NCBI RefSeq assembly: GCF_000687475.1
Contig: NC_057318.1
Span: forward strand, 372,001-436,000
Reading direction: 5' to 3'
From: Ustilaginoidea virens
Taxonomy: Eukaryota > Ascomycota > Sordariomycetes > Hypocreales > Clavicipitaceae
Length of the DNA: 64,000 nucleotides
In this document: positions 22,901-31,122 of the stretch, in pieces
Numbering within the stretch: the first letter of the stretch is position 1
Layout: each line of letters opens with the position of its first letter
Program-made: the position numbers and the translations under genes
The notes under the pieces: model-generated
The model's input: only the letters and a program-made list of their open reading frames with translations
Database searches by the model: none
What the model was told of the DNA's origin: nothing

Positions 22901-24778
22901 CTTTCGAGAAACACATCATACCTAGGAACCCAAGTGAAATGAGCGAATGGACTCTGCTGGTATTCGAACCCCTCGTGCTGTAATGTACTGTAATATTGGG
23001 GAATGCCATTGCCACGAACCTTTTTGTCTTGCTGGACCCACTTGCCCGCCCGCCAGTGCGGGTCGCAAGGGCCAAAGTGGCAGCTAGCGCCTCGAGGTGC
23101 CACTACCGACACGTCCACTGGGCTGAACAAGGGTCTGTTGAGCGAAGAGTCCGAGACCAGGCCAATCTCCTGGTTCGTGCCTCTTGGGCGGTGTTTACCA
23201 CGAAAAATCGTCCCCTTCATTCCTTCCTCCAGTGATATTTATTCCGTCTCCTTCTGTCCCTCCCGATTCACCCGCGTCTGCGAGTTTTTTTTTTTTTCTA
23301 CGTGAAACCGTGCTTCTCCCGTCTTCTTTCTTCTCCCCTCCCTTACCAACCATACTCTCCTTTGGATTGATTCGGACTTGTTTCCCTTTCCTTCTCCAAC
23401 TGCATACGCTCTCTTTTACTCGTCGGCAACCTTTGTCCATTGTGCGTCCGAAAAAAAAAAAAAAAACTTCCACGGCCGGTCGAATTTCCCGTCCATTCGG
23501 TACGTCTCCTACACCGTACGCAACCAGACCTTTTGCCCACGATTTCGAGCAAGCCCAAGTGGACAGGCTCTTTCTCTGTCTTGGCCTGCACTTCCGTGTG
23601 TTGGGCGCGTCCACGCGATATCATCGCTTGCGGTGGCACAAAACACAACTCAGCCCTAGCACTTTTTGCTGCATTTACCCGTCGTCCAAGTTGGCCTGAG
23701 CTGGCAATCTTGTCTCAAGGTCGACGACGAACACGAGCTGGGGTGACAGCCACGACAAAACCATCATCATTCATCATCACACATCCGTCTGGCAGTGCCG
23801 TGACAGGGTGCACATCACTTTTTGCTGATTCCCCCCTTGCCAGCGAGCAGCGAGTGACTGCCGCATTACTCCGTACATTGCAACCCATCTTTGGGGACGT
23901 GGCAGGAGAATTATTCCGCGTTTGGTGCATCTCATCTGACCCCCCTGCATTTGCTCCATTCACTCCTCGACCCACCGCTATGCCCAAGTGCAGTGGTGCA
24001 CAGTACACACCCTCACAGTGGGTGTCCTCTTGAATTCAACCTCAACTTGGGTGAAGACGGGACTGCAACCACCCCCCCCCCAGCCACCCCTCCCCCTCTT
24101 CCCAAGGTTTTTTTGCCCTTTGCTTCCAAGATGTTGTTCTTGGAAAGTCGGCTGCGTGACGTTGATCTTGAGATGGATTTTCCCTTGTCATGTCCTCACG
24201 TCCCGTGCAAGTGCTGCGGCACACAATTGGGCGGTACATGCTCCTGGTCGCACTGACGGTGTCAACCACCACTCCTCGAATTAGTATCGGCCAGTGTCGA
24301 ATGTCCCGGCTCAAGACCATTTCCAAGCAAGTTTTTTTTTCCTTTCCCGGAGTCTTCGCAATCCTTCGCTTGTCATCTGCAGACTTATAAGAAGCCATCC
24401 CGTTCATGATTTATCAAATCCTCGACATCCAATTCTGACAACTTTTGAAGAGGCAGTCTTTGACTTCTACCTCTGGACCTGCCGTCTGTTTGACTTTGTG
24501 AGAGGTATTGCTGGTTGCCCCCTAACCCGTTCCCTCTGCATTCAGAACATTCTCAGCATTGTTATGCCTCAGTGAATCAGATTGGAGACGCGTAATCGCA
24601 TGGCTCACCTGTGCCTGACAACACTGCCCTGACCGTGTTTGCTTGACCCGATGCTCAAAAAATAAAATGTTGGCTAACCATAAGCTTGTCTATTGTACCA
24701 CAGATATCTCCCTCGACCGATCATTTTCCGAGCAAACCCTCTAGGTCATCAAGCTCGACTCACTTCTTGTTCCTCTCG
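19675..24778. other. 5.1-kb gene-poor region with simple repeats
   Basis: I find no convincing gene. Contents: a 32-G run (19921-19952); TACTCCGTA at 20395-20403, 20409-20417 and 23867-23875; a GCA triplet run at 20641-20663 followed by three 12-bp GCATCATTGGCG units (20669-20703); four 13-bp GACAGACCATCCC-type units at 21388-21439; GGGCT repeats at about 21643-21666; a C-run at 21180-21198; and an AT-rich patch at 22610-22680. The last 1.5 kb is T- and C-rich and is probably the promoter and leader of the GH55 gene. Frames at 20553-21065 (-) and 23440-24033 (+) have random composition. Confidence 0.5.
19921..19952 (+). repeat. 32-nt G homopolymer
   Basis: Uninterrupted G-run followed by A and further G. 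It is the longest G-run in the window and could fold as a G-quadruplex. Its exact length in the genome is uncertain because such runs are poorly sequenced. Confidence 0.8.
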
Positions 24779-27121
24779 ATGGGGCTGTCTACCGTCGTCA
24801 CGGCGTCGCTTCTAGCGTTACGTCTCCTTTCCTTGCCTGCTTTGGCAGCTCCCTCGCCTGAGCCTGCGCCACAGGCTGGCACCTCCATGGCTGCTGGCAG
24901 CTCTACCTGGTGGTTGGCCAATATCCCACGCCAGGGCAAATCTGCTTTTGGAGCCGCCGACTACAAGGTTTACCGCAACGTGAAGGATTACGGGGCCAAG
25001 GGAGACGGAAGTACCGACGACACCGTCGCCATCAACAATGCCATCACAGATGGTCAGCGATGCGGCCAGGGTTGCGATTCGTCCACCACCACACCCGCTC
25101 TGGTCTACTTCCCTCCCGGTACATATGTCGTCTCCAAGCCCATCATCCAGTACTACTACACTCAGCTCGTCGGCGACGCCGTCAGCGTGCCTACTCTCAA
25201 GGCCGCAGCCAACTTTGCTGGCATCGCCGTCATTGATTCCGACCCTTATGACAACACGGGCAACAACTGGTACACGAATCAAAACAACTTTTTTCGCCAA
25301 GTGCGCAACTTCAAGATTGATCTCACTGGCCTGCCCAAGTCCACCGGCACGGGTATCCATTGGCAGGTCGCTCAAGCCACGTCGTTGCAGAACATTGAAT
25401 TCAATATGATTCAGGACAGGTCGTCCGACAACAAGCAGCAAGGCCTCTTCATGGAGAATGGCTCTGGCGGTTTCATGTCGGATCTGGTGTTCAATGGCGG
25501 CGCCCTAGGTGCCTTTCTGGGCAACCAGCAGTTCACCACTCGCAACCTCAAGTTTAACAACTGCAACACTGCCATTTACATGAACTGGAACTGGGTCTGG
25601 ACCTTTCACGGAGTCTCCATCAACAACTGCGGTACGGGCATCAACATGGCGAACGGAGGCAACGTCCAAACAGTCGGGTCCATTGTCCTGGCCGACAGTA
25701 CCATCTCCAACACCCCCGTCGGCATCACCACCGTTTACGATCCCCAGCAGTCTGGCACCAACGGAACTCTTGTCTTGGACAACGTGGATATGACCCGCAA
25801 CGTCCCCGTCGCTATTCAAAACAACGACAACAAGGCGACCATTCTTGCCGGAAATGCCCTAATCAGCTCCTGGGCTCAGGGTCGATCCTATACCGGTGCT
25901 ACTGGCCAGGCTGGGCAGGGACCTCGAAGATCCGTCCCCAAGCCGGCTGCTCTTACTGACAGCACTGGCAGAATCGTCACCCGAAGCAAGCCCCAGTACA
26001 ATGACGTTGCCGCTTCCAGCTTTGTATCTGTCAAGTCCAAGGGCGCCAAGGGTGACGGAAAGACGGACGACACCGCGGCCATTCAGGCGGTGTTCAACAA
26101 CGTTGGTCCCAACCAGGTCGTCTACTTTGACCACGGCGCCTACGTCGTCACCGACACCGTCAGAGTCCCGAAGAATGTCAAGATTGTTGGCGAGATCTGG
26201 CCTCTCATCCTTGCTGGCGGCAACTCCAACTTCAAGGACATGTCAAAACCCAAGCCCGTGTTCCAGGTTGGCCGGAAGGGTGATGTCGGCAACGTTGAGA
26301 TTCAGGACCTCATGTTTGAGACGCAAGGTCCCCAACCCGGCGCCATCCTCATGGAGTTTAATGTGGCTGGTCAGTCGCAGGGGTCGGCTGCCTTGTGGGA
26401 TGTCCACTTTCGTATTGGCGGCTCTGCGGGAACCCAGCTCCAGTCGGACAAGTGCAGCAAGACTCCCAATGTCCAGACCCGACCCGACCCTCAGTGCATC
26501 GGTGCCTTCATGCTGGTGCACGTCACCTGCTCCGCCAGCGCCTACTTTGAGAACACGTGGTTCTGGGTTGCGGACCACGAGCTCGATCTCGGCGACCACA
26601 ACCAGATCAACATCTACAATGGCCGCGGTGTCCTGATTGAGAGCTCCAAGGGTGCTTGGTTCTGGGGCACCTCGTCTGAGCACAGCCAGCTGTACAACTA
26701 TCAGCTCACCAATGCCTACAACGTCTACATGGCGCTGATCCAGACGGAGACGGCCTACATGCAAGGCAACCCCGACGCGCGTGTTCCCTTTACGGTCAAC
26801 AGCAGGTACTCGGACCCCGACTTCTCCCACTGCAGCGGTGCTAAGTGCGCGCGCACCTGGGGCCTTCGCGTCCAGAACTCGAGCAACGTTTTCGTTTACG
26901 GCGGTGGCTTGTACAGCTTCTACGATAACTACGGACAGGACTGCGTCAGCGCCAACAACTGCCAGGACAACATGGTGTCGATTGAGAACTCCAAGGTGGA
27001 AATGTTTGGCATTAGCACCAAGTCTAGTATCACCATGGTGACTCTGAATGGCCAGGCAACCGCCAAGGATGCTGACAATCGCAACAACTTTTGCGCCGCG
27101 ATTGCCGCCTTTGAATCATAG
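24779..27121 (+). CDS. Secreted exo-beta-1,3-glucanase, glycoside hydrolase family 55
   Basis: Single exon, 780 residues. The start is the ATG opening MGLSTVVTAS; the frame is open upstream but has no ATG. A signal peptide (LLALRLLSLPALAAPSP) gives cleavage near residue 22-25. The two-lobe parallel beta-helix typical of GH55 is visible as two pectate-lyase-like motifs: VKDYGAKGDGSTDDTVAINN near residue 75 and VKSKGAKGDGKTDDTAAIQA near residue 418. Family signatures WFWGTSSEHSQLYNYQL and NIYNGRGVLIES follow in the second lobe. GH55 enzymes release glucose or laminari-oligosaccharides from beta-1,3-glucan, acting on the fungus's own wall or on other fungi. Length is normal. Reading in the same frame continues open for 88 codons after the TAG stop. 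Confidence 0.93.
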   Translation: MGLSTVVTASLLALRLLSLPALAAPSPEPAPQAGTSMAAGSSTWWLANIPRQGKSAFGAADYKVYRNVKDYGAKGDGSTDDTVAINNAITDGQRCGQGCDSSTTTPALVYFPPGTYVVSKPIIQYYYTQLVGDAVSVPTLKAAANFAGIAVIDSDPYDNTGNNWYTNQNNFFRQVRNFKIDLTGLPKSTGTGIHWQVAQATSLQNIEFNMIQDRSSDNKQQGLFMENGSGGFMSDLVFNGGALGAFLGNQQFTTRNLKFNNCNTAIYMNWNWVWTFHGVSINNCGTGINMANGGNVQTVGSIVLADSTISNTPVGITTVYDPQQSGTNGTLVLDNVDMTRNVPVAIQNNDNKATILAGNALISSWAQGRSYTGATGQAGQGPRRSVPKPAALTDSTGRIVTRSKPQYNDVAASSFVSVKSKGAKGDGKTDDTAAIQAVFNNVGPNQVVYFDHGAYVVTDTVRVPKNVKIVGEIWPLILAGGNSNFKDMSKPKPVFQVGRKGDVGNVEIQDLMFETQGPQPGAILMEFNVAGQSQGSAALWDVHFRIGGSAGTQLQSDKCSKTPNVQTRPDPQCIGAFMLVHVTCSASAYFENTWFWVADHELDLGDHNQINIYNGRGVLIESSKGAWFWGTSSEHSQLYNYQLTNAYNVYMALIQTETAYMQGNPDARVPFTVNSRYSDPDFSHCSGAKCARTWGLRVQNSSNVFVYGGGLYSFYDNYGQDCVSANNCQDNMVSIENSKVEMFGISTKSSITMVTLNGQATAKDADNRNNFCAAIAAFES

Positions 27122-27520
27122 AATGATGGCGAGGGCCAGCCACCTTTGGAAGGGACGGGACCTGGGCCTATTCAAGACGGTCCTCCCACGCAGCAAACGA
27201 CGACAAGCAGGTGGGACGGCCTGGCTAGTCTGCCGGCACCGACCAAGACCATATACGAAGTTTCTACACTGAGCATAGAGACTGGCGCGACAGAGCCGGC
27301 CGCTTCTTGCGATTCCATGTCTACTATAACGCTAACTACGACGATGTTTGTGATGGCGACTTTTGATGCATTGAACATGGAATGAGCATATGTACATAAC
27401 TATACGCAGAACAGATGTCCTGGGAGAGGGGGGCACAGGGCACAGGGCACAGGGCATGGGGCACGGAACATGGGCACAATTTGACTGTCTTTTGATTTTG
27501 CTTCTCTTTTTTTTTCTTTT

Positions 27521-27559
<39 letters not shown>

Positions 27560-28378
27560 CCCAGGTTTCCCCCAGTGGGCGAGCACAGTGGGTGATGAAA
27601 GTGTGGAGGGTTTTGCAGCTGGCGTGGCTAAAGCGAGTAAAGACTCGCCACTGTGTGTGGTGATTTCGACATAGCTCGATGGAGAGAGAAGAAAGTGAGA
27701 CTTGTTAACATTTGCCCGCCACGTGAGTGTTGATTTGTTTTGAAGTGCAAAATGTCGATGTCTGATGAACAGGGAACAAGCCAGGGCAGGGCGTTATGTA
27801 GCAAGGAAAGCCGACGCGGTGAGGGTGCGTTTGCCGCTGGATTCACGATTCATTTGATTCCTGAGAAGACGCGTGAGACTTGTTCGTATGTCTGCTTGAG
27901 ACGACTTGTTGACTCTTTTTTTTTTCTTCTTTCTTTTCCCTTCATTTCCCCCCTCTTGTGTTTTCCCGCGATATGTGGATGGGGGCTGCCAACGACACAA
28001 AGGCCGACTTGATGCTCTTTCACCCCTTGACCCTCGGTGCAGGCTGCTCCGGTACCCCTTGCAACACCAAGATGATGAAGCCGGGCCGGTGCATCTTATG
28101 TAGGATCTGCCTGTGGTTTTGTGGGAAAGTTGCTGTTGGGAAAGACGGACGATTCTGGCAGTTGCGCCGGAGGGCAGGCGCGGGACTCTGGGGCAGCTCT
28201 TGGGAGCGGAAGATGGAAGCCGGAAGATGGAAGACGGAAGATGGAAGCCGGAAGATGGAAGACGGAAGATGGAAGCCGGAAGATGGAAGCCGGAAGATGG
28301 AAGCCGGAAGCCAGAAACCAGAAGCAGCAGCCAGAAGCCGGAAGCCAGGGCCCAAAGACGGAAGCCACAGCTTACATC
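27122..28378. other. Intergenic with poly-T run and GGAAGATGGAAG minisatellite
   Basis: A GGGCACA repeat lies at about 27430-27460 and a 37-T run at 27523-27559. A minisatellite of seven 14-bp units (GGAAGATGGAAGCC or ...GAC/ACG variants) covers 28208-28305, with degenerate copies to about 28360. No gene seen. Confidence 0.5.
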
Positions 28379-28682
28379 CTACAAGCTAGACCCGGCATCC
28401 CGGTTCGCATACCCGCGGTGCCCGTTCAACAGGCCCCTCTCCCTCTGGGCAACAGCCTTGGGCAGGTCGACGCCGAGGCCGAAAAAGACAAAGACGGCCC
28501 ACTTCCAGCGAAAAGGGTTGACGGCGACGCAAAACACAAACCACCACACCAGCTCGAGGTAGGTGAAGAAGTCAAAGGCGCCGGCGGGGCGGCGCGGGCG
28601 CCAGGGCCAGGCGGACGAGCCGCTGGGCGAGCTGGTAGGCGAAGAGGAGCGGGTGGAGGAGCGGGCTGGCGGCGGACGGCAT
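28379..28682 (-). CDS. Small predicted membrane protein, apparently interrupted by a 1-nt frameshift
   Basis: From ATG 28682 the frame reads MPSAASPLLHPLLFAYQLAQ and runs into TGA after about 36 codons. An overlapping frame then reads FDFFTYLELVWWFVFCVAVN, continues with a second hydrophobic stretch ending GLGVDLPKAVAQ, and stops at TAG 28379-28381. Both parts look like one helical membrane protein of about 100 residues. They would join if one G of the run at 28586-28589 were absent. This could be an assembly error or a real mutation. I do not recognise the family. It is divergently transcribed from the SigF/NTF2-like gene. Confidence 0.45.
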
Positions 28683-28988
28683 GCTCGATGTGGGTAGAAT
28701 GCGGGTGCGGTTCTGATTCTGCTTTCCGATTCCCGGTCTGGAAATCGCGGCGGGTTATACATAAGTCGACGGACGGGGACACGTTGACGGCGGTCGGGCC
28801 GCGGGGCCGGTGACGTCACCAGCCCGTCACGCCCTTCACATGCCAGCAAGCCCCAGCCGTCCCGCGTCATGGACGCTTTCAACTGTTCGACAACCCGCCG
28901 TGCTTCAATCACCCGCCCGGCCGACATTTCATCCCGTAGAGCAAAGCAAGCAGCAGCAGCAGCAGCAGCAGCAAGACCGCAAAGACCA
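28683..28988. promoter_or_regulatory. Short divergent promoter region
   Basis: About 300 bp between two divergent starts. It includes a GCA triplet run at about 28950-28972, which must lie in the 5' leader of the rightward gene. No TATA element stands out. Confidence 0.4.
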
Positions 28989-29850
28989 ATGGAACACCCA
29001 GGTACGCGCCGTGCCGCCCGCCGCCCCCGCCCTCTTGGCTGCCCCCCTCCGGCTGACCCTGGCCGACCCCGGCCGACCCCGGCTGACCCCGGCTGACCCC
29101 GGCTGACCCCGGCAGTGCGCGAGATCCCCTCCGTCATCGCGGCCCTCTCCACCGGCTCCCCCCAGCAGCAGCGCGACACCCTCGCCCAGTACTTCCTCCC
29201 GGACGTGTCCTTCACCCACCCCTTCTGCCACGTCCCGGCCTTCCACGCCGGCGCCATCCCCTTTGCCCCGCGCCTCAACTCGCGGTGGCTGCTGCTCTGC
29301 ATCTACCGCTGGTACCGCACCCTCAGCCCCAGCATCGACATTGCCGTCGACTCGGCCGGTAGGTTGTTGTTGTTGTTGTTGTTGTTGTTGTCGTTGTTGT
29401 TGTTGTTGTCCCCCGCCGCCCTGCCCTCCCTGCTTTGTCTTTGCGCCCCGCTCACCCGCTCACCCTCCGCGGCCCAAAAGTGTTTGACCAGCGCTCCTCC
29501 CTCCTGTACGTCAACATCCACCAGACCTTCCGCGTCTTCTTCGTGCCCCTGTACGCCGCGCGGGTGCGCCTCGTCACCGTGCTGCGCCTCCAGCAGCGCA
29601 CCGCGTGGCCCGCCGCCGAGACCGTCTCCCGCGCCGGCCTGACCGAGGCGCGCGAGCCCGCTACTACGTCGCCGCGCAGGAGGACTACTACCAGCTGGGC
29701 GACTGCGCGCAGTTCCTGCTGCCCGGGCTGGGGGCCCGCCTCTGGCGCCTGTGGCAGCTGCTGAGCACGCTGCTGTGCGTGGCGGGCGCCGTGCTCTTCC
29801 TGCCCGTGTACTACCTGCTGAACGGGGCCAAGGTGGCCAAGGTGCCTTAG
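28989..29850 (+). CDS. SigF-like/NTF2-like domain protein, 3 exons, possible frameshift
   Basis: Exon 1 (28989-29001) is only 13 nt (MEHP plus one base). The intron 29002-29115 joins it to REIPSVIAALSTGSPQQQRD; exon 2 runs 29116-29358. A second intron (29359-29480, GTAGGT...AAAAG) contains a GTT triplet run. Exon 3 starts VFDQRSSLLYVNIHQTFRVF. Conserved-looking blocks are FLPDVSFTHPFCHVP, SRWLLLCIYRWYRTLSP, LVTVLRLQQR, and YYVAAQEDYYQLGD followed by a C-terminal hydrophobic helix (LLSTLLCVAGAVLFLPVYYL). This matches what I recall of fungal SigF-like NTF2 proteins of unknown function. YYVAAQED lies in a different frame from LVTVLRLQ, with the switch between about 29600 and 29660. A GT-AG intron (29624-29679) could bridge the frames but would delete the conserved block. 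Confidence 0.65.
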
Positions 29851-31122
29851 CTAGGGCTGGCGGGGGGGTGCCGGGGTGCCTGGTTGATCGGCGGGACGGG
29901 AGTCTGCTTTGTGCTGTCGTCTTGACGCCAGAGATTGGGGAGAAGGGGGGATGAGAAAGCGGGAACGGAGGGCTTCTGTTGGGCAGCCGGCGATTAGAGG
30001 GGAATAGCAAGGAATCTAGAACGTGTAGCAAGAGATACAGCCCAGCCTCTGCTGAGCAGCCCACGCTTAGAGAGGAACGACAAGGAATATAGGAAATCAA
30101 GCAAGTGATGCAACCCAGCTTCTATCAAGCCCACAATGCGAGAGACATGAGAAAGAATGCAAAAACAAAACGAAAAGGGAATATAGAAAGGAAGGCAGGA
30201 GATACAGCCCAGGCTCTATGAGGCAGCCCGCGACTATAGAGAAAGGAAAATAAATGCAAAATCTCAAACAAAAGCAGAATCCAGCCAGCTGCTGCTAATC
30301 AGCCGTGAGGCTTGGACAGATAAGAAGAACCCCAGAAAGCAGGCAAAGGGAGAGTAACCCCAGCTTCTGTTGCGCCGCCGCGAGATTATATATAAAAGAA
30401 AAAAAGAGAAGTTAAACAACAGGAGAATAAAGCCCGGCTCTACTAGTCAGTCCCAGGATTGGAGCAATAACAGGAATGCAGAAAGCATGCGAAAAGAAGA
30501 ACCCCCCTAGGAAGCAGCTGCAGGGCCAAGAGAAACAAGAGGAATGCAGAAAGCAAGCAAAAAGGAGACCCCCCCTAGGAAGCAGCTGCAAGGCCAAGAG
30601 AAACAACAGCAACATACAGAGTAATGCAAGACAGAAAACCCAGCTTCTGCGCCGCCGCGGACATGACAAGACGCAGGGAATGCAAACGGCAAGCGAGACA
30701 GCAAAGCCCAGCTCTACTGATTGCCCCAAAGCTTGGAGAAATAACAAGCACCCTGAAGGCAGGCCGAGCATACAGCCGGCTCTGCATCGACAGACCCTAA
30801 AGAATCAAGAAATGCAGCGAGCGACAGGAGCATATAACCCCTTCAACTACGCAGCCCCCTCAAATAAAGCCACACCCTGTATCAAGAAATGCAGCAAGCA
30901 AGCAACAGGAACACAGCCCATGCAGCGTCTCCCCAGCCCCGTCCGCCGCGAATCCAACCCGCCCCCGCACGCGGAACCCGCCCGACCGGCAGCACCACCA
31001 TCGCCAGGTGGCCAAACCAAATCACGCTCGCCTACCGACGCCCTACGGCCTACCCAACAAGCGTCTATGTATTTCTCCTTGGTCCCCCCCCCCCCCCCCC
31101 CGAAAACGAGCTATTCCCAAAT
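29851..31122. other. Intergenic, mostly a degenerate repeat field
   Basis: Beyond the repeat array described separately, a C-run occurs at about 31086-31100. The frame at 30476-31282 (+) is simply the purine-rich repeat translated and continues antisense into the App1 gene, so it is not a gene. Confidence 0.5.
29960..30920 (+). repeat. Degenerate ~70-bp purine-rich tandem array
   Basis: A block resembling CCCAGCTTCTG recurs at about 29972, 30045, 30118, 30212, 30287, 30363, 30436, 30643, 30710 and 30778. It is followed by a variable GCC/GC part, then GA-rich sequence with AACAAGGAATGCAGAAAGCAAGC. Spacing is mostly 67-76 bp. Two related units at 30505 and 30572 carry a near-perfect 66-bp duplication (CCCCTAGGAAGCAGCTGC). 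Copies are strongly diverged. Confidence 0.7.

Noticed and set aside
22925..22985. GGTTCGAATACC-like T-loop on the minus strand
   Set aside because: No matching acceptor or anticodon arms at tRNA spacing.
23440..24033. 197-codon plus-strand frame upstream of GH55
   Set aside because: Begins at an A-run, random composition, no family resemblance; better explained as promoter/leader.
28379..29302. One 307-codon minus-strand frame across the divergent promoter
   Set aside because: Only its last ~65 codons look like protein; the rest is antisense to the NTF2-like exons and promoter. I kept the short gene starting at 28682 instead.
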